In this document: in pieces, positions 54,471 through 63,559 of the stretch
How positions within the stretch are numbered: position 1 is the stretch's first letter
Layout: every line of letters begins with the position of its first letter
NCBI GenBank assembly: GCA_036677685.1
Contig: JAVBWA010000034.1
Coordinates: 54,631-118,630, forward strand
Reading direction: 5' to 3'
Source: JAQUBU01 sp036677685
Lineage (GTDB): Bacteria > Bacillota > Syntrophomonadia > Syntrophomonadales > Syntrophomonadaceae
DNA: 64,000 nt
Position numbers and translations under genes: made by a program
The notes under the pieces: generated by a model
Databases searched by the model: none
Seen by the model: only the letters and a program-made list of their open reading frames with translations
Told to the model about the DNA's origin: nothing

Positions 54471-54680
54471 ATGGTAACACTATTAAAAGTTAAACGTAAA
54501 AAATCCGGCCTTACAGCAGAGCAAGTTGCTACGGCTGTTGGCATTAAAAGGCGAATGTATTATTACGTTGAATCAGGAGAAAAACTCCCGTCACGTAAAG
54601 TGGAAAAACGCCTTGAACATTACTTTGATACACCGTCCAGTAAGCTACTGGCTGAGAGTAATGAAGAAGAAACAAACTGA
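54471..54680 (+). CDS. Cro-like XRE regulator
   Basis: 69 residues: LLKVKRKKSGLTAEQVATAV, GIKRRMYYYVESGEKLPSRK and RLEHYFDTPSSKLLAESNEE. It starts after GGGTGA. Divergent from the repressor at 54165 across two operators, so it is the likely opposing switch protein. Confidence 0.82.
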   Translation: MVTLLKVKRKKSGLTAEQVATAVGIKRRMYYYVESGEKLPSRKVEKRLEHYFDTPSSKLLAESNEEETN

Positions 54681-54713
54681 ATTTTTAGATAACTTATTAT
54701 ATTTGCATTATCC

Positions 54714-54756
54714 TTATCGCCTGGTTGGATCGTCGGAACGGCCGAGCAACAAGTGA
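54714..54756 (-). pseudogene. C-terminal scrap of an HTH repressor
   Basis: Minus strand reads LLLGRSDDPTRR then stop, nearly the same as the end of the 54165 gene (YLVGRSDDPTRR). A leftover of a duplicated regulator gene. Confidence 0.6.
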
Positions 54757-54897
54757 AAAACCAAAAACAAAACAAAAAGCGGGTTATGACAAAATCGTAT
54801 AAATTACCACTTTCAGGTTATCCAATTTCACACCAGGAGTCAAGCCAGATATCCCGCATTTAACAAAATCAAACAATGTTAAAGGAGGGATATGTAA

Positions 54898-55113
54898 ATG
54901 GCTGATAAGCCCTGGGGATTCATTATAATGGCTCTCCGTGTCAGGGCGGATATTTCCCAGGAAGAACTGGGGGATAAAGTAGGGCTCTCGCAAAGCCAGG
55001 TGTCTCGTATCGAAAAGGGACGCAGAAAAGTAACCGCAGATGAACTGATTGGGTTTTCCAAGGCACTGGGAGTACCAATGGAACTTATGAGCAGCCAGAG
55101 AATGACTTCGTAG
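54898..55113 (+). CDS. XRE-family HTH protein
   Basis: 71 residues: GFIIMALRVRADISQEELGD, KVGLSQSQVSRIEKGRRKVT and ELIGFSKALGVPMELM. AAAGGAGGG precedes the ATG. It lies upstream of the partition genes and may regulate them. Confidence 0.85.
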   Translation: MADKPWGFIIMALRVRADISQEELGDKVGLSQSQVSRIEKGRRKVTADELIGFSKALGVPMELMSSQRMTS

Positions 55114-55235
55114 TATAACGGGCTTCCCCGAAGGCGACGGGCGATGGTCGAATGGCCCGCCCGGGATAAATATTCCGGTACTGGCGGCGGGGCAGTACAA
55201 TCGGTGGTTTCTCTTCCTCTCCCAATCAACCCGAA

Positions 55236-55367
55236 ACCTGCGGGAGTACAGGTCTCCCGCAGGTCAATCCCCGGGTAAGACATCAGGAGAGGAAACAAAC
55301 ATAATTCTCAGAGAAAACCCAGGAGCTGCCCGCCGGAAACCTGCAAGGTGTGTTGGCACCGGCGGGC
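55236..55367 (+). promoter_or_regulatory. Two strong hairpins upstream of parM
   Basis: Hairpin 1 (55236-55264): ACCTGCGGGAG / CTCCCGCAGGT, 11 perfect pairs. Hairpin 2 (core arms 55328-55336 and 55359-55367): GCCCGCCGG / CCGGCGGGC, extendable by three pairs outward. The whole gap 55114-55402 is GC-rich and non-coding. It may form an mRNA leader or the parC centromere; no short direct repeats typical of parC are evident. Confidence 0.5.
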
Positions 55368-55402
55368 GGCATTTATAAAAGAAGAGAAGGGAGAAGGAGA
55401 AC

Positions 55403-56443
55403 TTGGACAGTAAAGTTGTAGCGTTTGACCCGGGGTTTCAGTTTACAAAAGGATATTCTGAGCAGGGCAAATACATATGCCTTGCCAGAGTTGTGGAGGC
55501 GCCCCCTACCAGGCAGCCACACGAAGGAGTAAACATCCTGGAAATCGAAGGGAAAAAGTATCAGGTGGGCGATGGGCTAAAGAATGCCAAACCTGATTTG
55601 AACCACGACAAAACTTTCAGCATGAAAACAAAAGTGGAAATGATGAATTACCTCCACCAAATCTGTGATGGTGAGCGGGGAAGCTTCACAATTATAACCG
55701 GTACCCCGCTGTCAAAAAGTGAGACAGCTGCCGGTCTCGATCATGCCTTAATTGATTACCTTTCCACCGGTTCGGAATACAAAGAAGTAATCCGCAACAA
55801 CGTCACCAAGGATATTCGGATTGACCACGTTTACGCTATGCCCCAGGCCTTTATAACCTACTTTGGCCTGCCGGCCGAAGAAAGAGCCAGATATAAAGCA
55901 AATGGCACAACAGTTCTAATATGGGATTTGGGCGGGCACACCTTCGATGTAGCAGAATTCGTTGGGGGTGTAATTCAAAAAGATCCCGAGACCAAGCTTT
56001 TCACCAGAAACAGCGGAATTATCCCCATGCTCGAAAAGTTTCGCAAGAAACTTGATTACCGTTACCCTACCATAGATTTTCCCAGCAGCGAGCAACTGAG
56101 AAAGATATTCGAGGAAAAAAAGTTCAACAACTCTCACGGTGTTGAAGATGTAACGGACTTGGTTGATGAAGTAGCCCGTGAACATGTCCGGGAACTCATC
56201 CAGGACATGAGCCTGGTCTTCAATCCTCAGACCGCTGATGAAAACCTGTTATGCGGCGGGGGGTTTGTCACCCTTGCACCATATATTCAAGAAGTATTTC
56301 CTAATGCCAAATTGATACATGATGCACAGTTCACAAACGTTAAGTCAATGTACACGGTAGCGGTTGACAAATTAATGTATGCTCGTTTAATGGTCAATCC
56401 AGAAAATCCATCAATGTTGGTGTTTAAGAATGTCCAAGAGTAG
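55403..56443 (+). CDS. parM: ParM/StbA-like actin-type partition ATPase
   Basis: 346 residues, TTG start after GAAGGAG. Actin-fold signatures: phosphate-1 VVAFDPGFQFTKG, phosphate-2 TVLIWDLGGHTFDVAEF, and adenosine loop LLCGGGFVTLAPYIQEVFPN. ParM filaments push plasmid copies apart, linked to DNA by a ParR protein bound to parC. The next gene overlaps it by 14 bases and is ParR-like. It shows that this region comes from, or still is, a plasmid-like replicon. Confidence 0.87.
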   Translation: MDSKVVAFDPGFQFTKGYSEQGKYICLARVVEAPPTRQPHEGVNILEIEGKKYQVGDGLKNAKPDLNHDKTFSMKTKVEMMNYLHQICDGERGSFTIITGTPLSKSETAAGLDHALIDYLSTGSEYKEVIRNNVTKDIRIDHVYAMPQAFITYFGLPAEERARYKANGTTVLIWDLGGHTFDVAEFVGGVIQKDPETKLFTRNSGIIPMLEKFRKKLDYRYPTIDFPSSEQLRKIFEEKKFNNSHGVEDVTDLVDEVAREHVRELIQDMSLVFNPQTADENLLCGGGFVTLAPYIQEVFPNAKLIHDAQFTNVKSMYTVAVDKLMYARLMVNPENPSMLVFKNVQE

Positions 56444-56765
56444 CAATCGCAAGGCCGTTGTTTTTACTGATCATGATATTGAACTTAAGATATGGGCCGA
56501 GAGCCGACCCGAAGGTTTCAGTTCATATATAAAACGGCTGATCAGGGATGACCAGCAGAACCAGTTGACACACAAAAACATTGCTCAGGTATTCAAAGAT
56601 GTTATAACCAGCCAAGAGGGTCAGGATGCTCTGGCCCTGGCCTTGGCCCGGGCTCTGGACGGCAAAGTGCTTGCCCAGGTTCCGGGCGAGGGCGATCAAG
56701 CCGCCGCGGCCTCATTAGGCCAGGACGAAATTGAACAGATATTCCAGTTTATGAGCGGACGGTAA
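56430..56765 (+). CDS. ParR-like partner of ParM
   Basis: 111 residues. The N-terminal part (KAVVFTDHDIELKIWAESRP, EGFSSYIKRLIRDDQQN) fits a ribbon-helix-helix DNA-binding fold; the C-terminus is Ala/Gln-rich and helical, ending EIEQIFQFMSGR, which may contact ParM filaments. It overlaps the parM gene, as ParR genes usually do. Sequence similarity alone is weak; context supports the call. Confidence 0.68.
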   Translation: MSKSSNRKAVVFTDHDIELKIWAESRPEGFSSYIKRLIRDDQQNQLTHKNIAQVFKDVITSQEGQDALALALARALDGKVLAQVPGEGDQAAAASLGQDEIEQIFQFMSGR

Positions 56766-56991
56766 AAACATACCTTCTAAGAGGCCGCTGAAACACCTAC
56801 ATTTAGGGATTTGTGGGATGCTGCCAATAGGCATTCTATGCCCAAAACGTCTTATATCCGACACTTCCCGCAATAAAAATATCACTGGCCACACTTCAAA
56901 AAACATATTGCAAAAGTCGCTGTTAATATTTAAAACATTCACAAAAACTATTCATTCTAGTGGCGGTGATCCCAATGAAAGGAGCAAACGT

Positions 56992-57783
56992 ATGGGACGC
57001 CGAAAGAAATTTAGTTTGGAAGCAATATCTGAAATGACGGATATTGTGCGAGAACATGCAGTTGATCAAGGGCATGAAAATGGATTCCGGATGATTGTAA
57101 CCGATGAAGTAATGTGTTCTATACTCGAATATTACGGATATACGGTTAATGTGAGTTATGTAGAAAGGCTCCGCAAAGTATTGGGAGTTGCCCCTAAGCG
57201 GGGGAAGTTTTTTGATGATAAACTAGCAGAAATACATAACTTAATAAGACAATACACCATAAAAATACAGGATAAAGGTGAAGAATCCTGGAAAATGACT
57301 ATAAGCGACAAGGCCATGGCGGAGATAATTTGTCAGGCAGGGGAAGACGTCAATGCTAAATACGTAGAGAGACAGCGGCGGAGTTTAGGCATAAAGCCTA
57401 GTCAGGATCGGGTTGATAAGAAAGTTCCATATCGCCCATTTAAAGATAAGGACGTTTTAACAACGCTGCACGATCAAGATGCTTTTCGTTTATCAACAGC
57501 TCGCAACGCCAGCTGCAACATGTATGGATCTGCTGGGCTGGATACATACTCTCCGGGATTCGGGAGACATACAACCAGTTATAATGAAGCTATATCTAGG
57601 AAAGAGAAACAGCTACAACGCATGCAGAATAAGGCTGCTGCCCAAAAGGCTGAACCAATAATCCGGATTGTTTCTCCAGGGGAGGGTAATGTTGTCGAAG
57701 TGGCTGGAACAGGTTGCTTCACCCGCGGCCGCGGAGGCGCCAAACGCAGCGCCCATGATTCGATGGTGTACCAAAGTCTATAA
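56992..57783 (+). CDS. Protein with duplicated HTH-like domain
   Basis: 263 residues from ATG 56992 after AAAGGAG; the frame is open from 56818 but that part has no ribosome binding site. Two copies of one domain: FRMIVTDEVMCSILEYYGYT + VNVSYVERLRKVLGVAPKR and WKMTISDKAMAEIICQAGED + VNAKYVERQRRSLGIKPSQ. The S/A-x-Y-V-E-R-x-R-x-x-L-G text resembles the RpoN-box helix of sigma-54 (RRTVAKYREELGI-like), so DNA binding is likely. The C-terminus is basic and Gly-rich. No family is known to me. Confidence 0.6.
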   Translation: MGRRKKFSLEAISEMTDIVREHAVDQGHENGFRMIVTDEVMCSILEYYGYTVNVSYVERLRKVLGVAPKRGKFFDDKLAEIHNLIRQYTIKIQDKGEESWKMTISDKAMAEIICQAGEDVNAKYVERQRRSLGIKPSQDRVDKKVPYRPFKDKDVLTTLHDQDAFRLSTARNASCNMYGSAGLDTYSPGFGRHTTSYNEAISRKEKQLQRMQNKAAAQKAEPIIRIVSPGEGNVVEVAGTGCFTRGRGGAKRSAHDSMVYQSL

Positions 57784-58003
57784 TATATTGTGGACTGATA
57801 TTCAAGCGCTAAGGAAGCTATAGTATTAGACATTGGATATACGAAGTATCTAATAAGAGATTAACTTGATTGGGTCTCCATACAATATGGTAAAATAACC
57901 ATATAGGACATATACTCAAAGGGTCTTGTTATGATAAATATGATGGATTGCTGAAATTACGTGTTATTAAGATTGGTAAATCCCATATCTCTGGAGTCCG
58001 GCA

Positions 58004-60343
58004 ATGATTACAACACCTTGTACACTCTATATAAACAGACGCCCAAAACGAATCGCATTTATCGTTGATAGAAATGATCCGAAAGCAATTGAATGGGTTA
58101 TTTCCATAATAAAGTACAATCAACGTCTATGGGGCGGTAGGTTTAATCCAATTGTATTATGTGAAAATGGGCGAATTGATGATGATTGGTGGAAAGTGCT
58201 TTCAATGGCTGATCCCGATTGTATCAAAACGTTCTGTAATTTGGATGAGGATACTATATCGAAGATTAGTTCTTTATCCCCTCTTCTAGTGGAAGGTTCG
58301 TCCGAGTATAAAAACGACGACCTTACATTTATAGATAGAAATTTTACCCCTGCTCGCGTCTACTTAACCCGAGATAACGTAAGAAGGATTGCTTCTCCGT
58401 ATTCCTCTAGTTATTCCTTGATTTCATTCGAATCAAACAAGGAGCGTGATTCGTTAGTTAGTAACTTCATACAAATCAATTTTGGAAATTATTCATCCGA
58501 AAACTCAGTGGCCTTGAATTCCGATTTTCAACCATCAGAAAAGCTTTGTTTTCAAATGAATAATCTTAAGGACCTTTCACATTTCCTTGAAAAAACAAGT
58601 CAGCATTACCGGTTTTTCTATCCAACGCAACTTAGTATCCTTCCGAATGATTTTCCCGAATCCAAGCATGATATAATAAATGATAGGTTTATAGTCATAA
58701 TCGGTAGTTCTGTTGATGACATCGCTCTTTCTTGGAATTTAGCATTTGTTGTTCCCAAATTCCAACGAAATATGATCAGATACATTTGGTTACCATTGGG
58801 TTTTATTAACGACACAGATCTCGGGTCATCATTAATTAATTGGTTGACTTCCTATTCATATAAAAATGGGATATCGGAAATTAGCTTTCTTTCTTCAAGT
58901 CTTAGTAAGGACGAACTAAATGCCGCTGTTGATAGTCTTGTTGGCAATCGACAAGTTCATAAAACCGTTTTTGCCAATGTTAAGCCACTTGTACCAAAAA
59001 TACTTAAACTGCCAATAGATTTTAATCTCAATAAAAATGAATTTTATAAATTAAATGGATTAAACGAAAAAATTGCTTTATCGAATATAAGTATAAATTT
59101 ACAAAGTTATTCTGGCAGCTTAATGGCTGATGTTTACATTCAATCTGATTCGCCCACAAGACGACAACTACTTTTACTCCCCAAAATTAATAACATAGCA
59201 TTTGATATGTTTAAACAACCATCCCGTATAAAAGCAAACGGACTTCCTTCAGTAAGCGTTAATACAGATGATTCTGGCTTTAATTTGGATTTGCCAGATG
59301 AAATGTCGATTTGCAAGTCAGTTTTAATGGGAGATAATCATCCTTATTACACTGTCGATGTTCGTCCCAGATCGAAGAAGTTTTACTATGCACAGATTTC
59401 AGATAAAGGAGCATATCTGGCTGGTTTTGTTTCATTATTTTCAGATTTAGAACGAGCTTACATGGTTTTTGAAGAACCGTATTGGCGACATGTTTTCTAC
59501 CGTATGTCTGGACAGAATGTTGCTAAAGATGAAAGCCGAAAAATAAGATTGCTAAAGAAACTTAAGCAAAGCGAATCGCAGTTAAGGCATTGCATAAACG
59601 GGGAAAAGATTGATTTTGAATGGCTCTCTGACTTTATTATTAAAAATAGTATATTTCATAACGCAGACAAAGAGGTACCCTTTAAGTTTTTTAAAAAAGA
59701 ATTGGAGCGACTAATAGAGAATAATGCTATTCTAGCTCACGATATACTTGATGAAGAAGACCTTGAGCATTATATTAATGATTTTATTGCTAGCAATGTT
59801 TTTCTAATTGGTACCAAAGAACACTGTGATTATTGCGGTTTAGCCAACTGGTATCATATCAATCAGATGCATCAGACGTTATGTTGTAGCGGATGTGGTT
59901 CAAACTTTCCCGTTTCAAATGAACCAATATGGCACTATCGCTTAAACAGTTTAATTGAAGTAGGTTGTTCACTTCATGGATTAATACCAGTTGTGATGGC
60001 ATTAGGTTCCCTTCAACGAATGGCTAAATTTAGCTTTATTAGCGTACCAAGTATGAATTTGTATAGAACCCGTTCAGATATTGATGAAAATCTTGTATCT
60101 AAGGAAATAGACGTTGTAGCCGTTATCGATGGACAGTTTGTTATCGGTGAGGTTAAACAGTCTCAGAAAAGATTCCACCGAAAAGATTTCGAAGATATGA
60201 TTACTGTCTCAAAAATACTAAAACCAGATGTATTGGTTTTTTCATCTCAGGGAGAAAGACCGGATAAACAGAGGCAAGCTTATCTGAGCGAAGCCATTAA
60301 CAGTTTAGCCTCACTAGGAATAAAGGTTCTGTGGCTAACGTAG
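58004..60343 (+). CDS. Large unknown protein with zinc knuckle and PD-(D/E)XK-like C-terminus
   Basis: 779 residues. The first 600 are an unassigned mixed alpha/beta region. Residues about 608-632 have CDYCG ... CCSGCG, a four-cysteine zinc knuckle. The last 80 fit a restriction-endonuclease-like core: EIDVVAVIDGQFVIGEVKQS (Asp about 703, Glu 716, Lys 718), then helix DFEDMITVSKIL and strand DVLVFSS. This suggests a nuclease, perhaps antiphage. The ribosome binding site before ATG 58004 (GGAGTCCGGC) is acceptable. It stands alone between the partition genes and the second recombinase, with a terminator after it. Confidence 0.7.
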   Translation: MITTPCTLYINRRPKRIAFIVDRNDPKAIEWVISIIKYNQRLWGGRFNPIVLCENGRIDDDWWKVLSMADPDCIKTFCNLDEDTISKISSLSPLLVEGSSEYKNDDLTFIDRNFTPARVYLTRDNVRRIASPYSSSYSLISFESNKERDSLVSNFIQINFGNYSSENSVALNSDFQPSEKLCFQMNNLKDLSHFLEKTSQHYRFFYPTQLSILPNDFPESKHDIINDRFIVIIGSSVDDIALSWNLAFVVPKFQRNMIRYIWLPLGFINDTDLGSSLINWLTSYSYKNGISEISFLSSSLSKDELNAAVDSLVGNRQVHKTVFANVKPLVPKILKLPIDFNLNKNEFYKLNGLNEKIALSNISINLQSYSGSLMADVYIQSDSPTRRQLLLLPKINNIAFDMFKQPSRIKANGLPSVSVNTDDSGFNLDLPDEMSICKSVLMGDNHPYYTVDVRPRSKKFYYAQISDKGAYLAGFVSLFSDLERAYMVFEEPYWRHVFYRMSGQNVAKDESRKIRLLKKLKQSESQLRHCINGEKIDFEWLSDFIIKNSIFHNADKEVPFKFFKKELERLIENNAILAHDILDEEDLEHYINDFIASNVFLIGTKEHCDYCGLANWYHINQMHQTLCCSGCGSNFPVSNEPIWHYRLNSLIEVGCSLHGLIPVVMALGSLQRMAKFSFISVPSMNLYRTRSDIDENLVSKEIDVVAVIDGQFVIGEVKQSQKRFHRKDFEDMITVSKILKPDVLVFSSQGERPDKQRQAYLSEAINSLASLGIKVLWLT

Positions 60344-60419
60344 AAACAATTACTGTAAACTGGATACTCTAATAATTTATATTGAAAAATTAGTTAAAAC
60401 AATCCCAGATAATGAGCCA

Positions 60420-60510
60420 TTATCTTGGAAAAACCAAAACCCTCGTTTAGTTTTTCGGGACATTAAGAGACCTGAAAAATAAGCGAGGGTTTCTTATTAT
60501 CTTGGAAAAA
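60420..60510 (+). repeat. 14-bp direct repeats around a hairpin
   Basis: TTATCTTGGAAAAA occurs at 60420-60433 and 60497-60510, flanking the hairpin 60437-60492, just before the recombinase gene. Candidate binding sites of the integrase or an excisionase, or att-like arms. Confidence 0.5.
60437..60492 (+). terminator. Long terminator-like hairpin
   Basis: Outer stem AAACCCTCG / CGAGGGTTT and inner stem TTTTTCGGG / CCTGAAAAA (one G-T), followed by CTTATT. It probably ends the 779-residue gene. Confidence 0.65.
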
Positions 60511-60526
60511 GGAAAGGACGAGACAA

Positions 60527-61408
60527 GTGTCTTCAATAATTAGCTTTCCTACCAGTGGTGAAAGTAATATATCCGAGTTGGTCGAGGAGTTTCTATTAGA
60601 TCTGAAACGTCGGAAATATAGCAAACATACCATAAAGTCCTACAATATCAGTCTCAAGCGCCTGAGCCAAAGTGTTGGAAACAAGCAGGCACAGGAAGTA
60701 ATAATAAAAGATTTAATGAAGGTTCTTAGTGATCCCAATTGGGATAAAAATACCTTGGCTGCCCGGCAAGCCGGAATCAAATCTTTCTTCCAATGGCTAA
60801 TTCAGCAGGGATATATCAGAGTTAATATTGCAGAAGCATTAGGAGGGGTTAGACCTAAAGACGGTCTACCGCGGCCGATTCCGGAAGAGGATTTGGACTT
60901 AATACTTGCAGCTGCAAAGAAAATATCTCTGGCGCCGCGAACTCTATTTTTTACGTTGGCTGACTTTGGGTTGCGGATAAGCGAGGGCCTCGGCCTTGAT
61001 GCGGGGGATGTTATATGGACCAAAGGCCAGGAGATTATCAAGGTTGAACATGGTAAAGGAGACAAAGAGCGGATAGTCCCTTTTACATGGGATTATGACT
61101 GCGTACCTTTACTAAAGCGGCTGTGCAATCAACAGAAGTCCGGTGCTTTATTTACTACTCGAAGGGGTACCCGGGCTAATTATGACTGGGCATATTATTG
61201 GTGGGCACAAACATTGGACATCGCCAATGTACAAGGATACACCATTCATCAATTGCGCCATTCAGCCCTAACGCGAATGCTTCGAGATGGTATGAGCTTT
61301 ACGTCTGCTCGCAGAATTGCGGGCCATAAACGATTTAAGAGCACACAAATCTATACACAAATAACCGGAGACGATATCAGGAGAGAGATGGAGAAAACGA
61401 AAATGTGA
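60527..61408 (+). CDS. Tyrosine recombinase
   Basis: 293 residues, GTG start after AAAGGAAAGGA. SAM-like N-terminal domain (VEEFLLDLKRRKYSKHTIKS), catalytic Arg in DFGLRISEGLGL, Lys in VEHGKGDKER, HxxR in IHQLRHSALTRMLRDG, His in RIAGHKRFKSTQIYT, and the Tyr nucleophile in QIYTQI. It may integrate this element or resolve multimers. Methyltransferase gene follows 27 bases after its stop. Confidence 0.93.
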   Translation: MSSIISFPTSGESNISELVEEFLLDLKRRKYSKHTIKSYNISLKRLSQSVGNKQAQEVIIKDLMKVLSDPNWDKNTLAARQAGIKSFFQWLIQQGYIRVNIAEALGGVRPKDGLPRPIPEEDLDLILAAAKKISLAPRTLFFTLADFGLRISEGLGLDAGDVIWTKGQEIIKVEHGKGDKERIVPFTWDYDCVPLLKRLCNQQKSGALFTTRRGTRANYDWAYYWWAQTLDIANVQGYTIHQLRHSALTRMLRDGMSFTSARRIAGHKRFKSTQIYTQITGDDIRREMEKTKM

Positions 61409-61435
61409 TGTATGTTCACGATAAGGAGATCAAGA

Positions 61436-63019
61436 ATGATTAGAGAATATACTGCGTTCTTCCCATGTTGCGGTAGCGGCGGAGCTGCTATTGGAGCAAA
61501 AGACGCTATATCAGAATATAAAGGTCATGTCGGCCGGTTTCGGGTTATCGGCGGAATCGATGTGGACCCGGAAGCATGTGAAGACTTTGAAAACCTGAAT
61601 GGGGCGCCGGCATATTGTATGGACCTGTTTGCCCGGGATGATTATATTGCCTTTCATGGCCATCAACCGCCTGAGGATTGGCGGGAGGTAACACCCGCTG
61701 ATATTAATCGTTTGGTTGACTATCGACCCGATGTTGGATTTATATCTGCCCCTTGCCAGGGGAATAGCGGCCTGCTACCTGAAGGTGCAGCTCAGACGGA
61801 TAAATACCAGGCATTGAACAATCTTGCTTACCATATTATGTGGCTTATGGTTGAAGCCTTCCGGGATGATCCGGTACCGGTACTCCTTTTCGAGAATGTG
61901 CCCAGGATCACCACGCGCAGCGCACACTTATTGAACCGTATCCGGATGATGCTGCGAGCTCATGGCTATGTGATTCACCCGGAAAAGGATAAGGACGGGT
62001 ACCACGACTGTGGAGAGGTTGGCGGGCTAGGCCAGCATCGGAAAAGATATATGATGATTGCCCGGCAACGGGAAAAATGCAGTGCATTGATTTACCGGCC
62101 GCCGCGGCAAAAGATGAAGACAATCGGAGATATTTTGGGGCCTTTGCCGATGCCGGATGATCCAATAGCAGGCCCAATGCATAGGATGCCGCGATTAACA
62201 TGGAAGACATGGTATAGACTTGCGCTCATCCGTTCAGGTGGGGATTGGAGAGATTTACGAAACTGCGGGCCGTACATGATTAAGCATATACCCAGGGCTG
62301 GTGTATTTTCAATAGCTGACTGGGATAAACCATCTGGGGCTATAGTGGGACACGCTCGGCCGGGCGGCTCTAACGGCGTTGCTGCAGTTGCAGATCCAAG
62401 ATTAAACCTGGGGGCATACACTCACCGAAACCTATACCGGATAGTGCCCTGGGATCAAACGGCGCCGACAGTGACCGGAGCGCTGGGCGTAAATAACGGA
62501 GCACTGGCCGTTTCGGATCCACGGGTAACAGGTGATTATATAAATAAGTACAAGGTTCTGGATTGGGATAAACCTGCAACAACTATAACCGGCATAGAAG
62601 ATATACAATCAGGAGCTCAGTCTATTGCTGATCCGCGATTAGGATGCTCCCCGAGAAACGGTAGCTATAAAGTTCAAGCGTGGGATAAGCCAGCCAATAC
62701 AGTCACGGCCAACGGGGACATTCATGCCGGCAGTTCTGCAGTCGCAGATCCCAGGATACCCCTTGACCATGAACGCCCCGATCCGGTACCGGTAATTATT
62801 GCCCTGGACGGGACTTGGCATAGACCGCTGACGGACTACGAAAACGCAGCGCTGCAGTCTTTCCCCTTAGTTATGCCTGACGGTAGTCCGTTGAAATTGG
62901 CCGGGAACTCGTCCGCCAGATGGCGAAAACGGATAGGAAACGCGGTACCGCCGGATAGTGCTAAGGCATGGTTCGAAATGGTGGGAATGAGTCTGCTGGC
63001 TAGTGAACGAAATGAGTAG
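61436..63019 (+). CDS. DNA cytosine-C5 methyltransferase with four repeated motif units
   Basis: 527 residues from ATG 61436 after AAGGAGA. C5-MTase motifs: I FFPCCGSGGAAIG, IV ISAPCQGNSG (catalytic Cys), VI LLFENVPRI, VIII QHRKRYMMIA, X RIGNAVPPDSAKAW. Between VIII and X are four similar units of about 40 residues: WDKPSGAIVG...AVADPRL, WDQTAPTVTG...AVSDPRV, WDKPATTITG...SIADPRL, WDKPANTVTA...AVADPRI. Usual enzymes have one such unit beside the target-recognition domain. No restriction gene is next to it, so it is probably a solitary, protective or regulatory methylase of a mobile element. Confidence 0.92.
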   Translation: MIREYTAFFPCCGSGGAAIGAKDAISEYKGHVGRFRVIGGIDVDPEACEDFENLNGAPAYCMDLFARDDYIAFHGHQPPEDWREVTPADINRLVDYRPDVGFISAPCQGNSGLLPEGAAQTDKYQALNNLAYHIMWLMVEAFRDDPVPVLLFENVPRITTRSAHLLNRIRMMLRAHGYVIHPEKDKDGYHDCGEVGGLGQHRKRYMMIARQREKCSALIYRPPRQKMKTIGDILGPLPMPDDPIAGPMHRMPRLTWKTWYRLALIRSGGDWRDLRNCGPYMIKHIPRAGVFSIADWDKPSGAIVGHARPGGSNGVAAVADPRLNLGAYTHRNLYRIVPWDQTAPTVTGALGVNNGALAVSDPRVTGDYINKYKVLDWDKPATTITGIEDIQSGAQSIADPRLGCSPRNGSYKVQAWDKPANTVTANGDIHAGSSAVADPRIPLDHERPDPVPVIIALDGTWHRPLTDYENAALQSFPLVMPDGSPLKLAGNSSARWRKRIGNAVPPDSAKAWFEMVGMSLLASERNE

Positions 63020-63118
63020 TTTCTCTCAGATACAGGTATATGGGTAAAAAATGATAAATGGAATGGCATTGAGCCTGCTGTAAGCAACTATCTCCATTGA
63101 TTATGGGAGAGTGATTAT

Positions 63119-63280
63119 ATGGGTCGCAAAAAACGGAAATGGCAGAGAACCAAAAGGTCAAACAGACCCGCCGGAGTTGGGCAGAGAGGGGATTGGTGCC
63201 CCAGCAGTAGAATACCGCCTGGCCGGAGTATATTGGTGGCCTGGTATGAACCGGAACTGAAAGAACAAATGGCGATATAA
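63119..63280 (+). CDS. Small basic protein (53 aa)
   Basis: MGRKKRKWQRTKRSNRPAG ... ending YEPELKEQMAI. Arg/Lys-rich N-terminus suggests nucleic-acid binding. GGGAGAGTG precedes the ATG, and the next gene begins 18 bases after its stop. Family unknown. Confidence 0.55.
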   Translation: MGRKKRKWQRTKRSNRPAGVGQRGDWCPSSRIPPGRSILVAWYEPELKEQMAI

Positions 63281-63298
63281 GTAAAAGGAAGTGAAGCT

Positions 63299-63559
63299 GT
63301 GAACATTCAAATACCTATCGATGCAGAAATACGACGGCTTGCCCACGATGATATACAAACTTGTAGTTTTTGTGATATTCAAGCCGCAATTGTGGCCAAG
63401 GAATTCGATGAGAACAATGTTAATACGAAGAATACCTATTTCTGTTGGAACCACTGGGGATTCTATTTGAATCAAGAATTTCCAAAATACATAGTAAAAA
63501 ATGAACCGACCAATACAATATCTGAAGCAGAAGACGCCGATAAACCTGAATATTTCTAA
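63299..63559 (+). CDS. Small protein with possible zinc site
   Basis: 86 residues, GTG start after AAGGAAGTG. CSFCDIQAAIVAKEFDENN and YFCWNHWGFYL give CxxC...CxxH, a likely zinc site; the tail is acidic. Family unknown. Confidence 0.55.
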   Translation: MNIQIPIDAEIRRLAHDDIQTCSFCDIQAAIVAKEFDENNVNTKNTYFCWNHWGFYLNQEFPKYIVKNEPTNTISEAEDADKPEYF

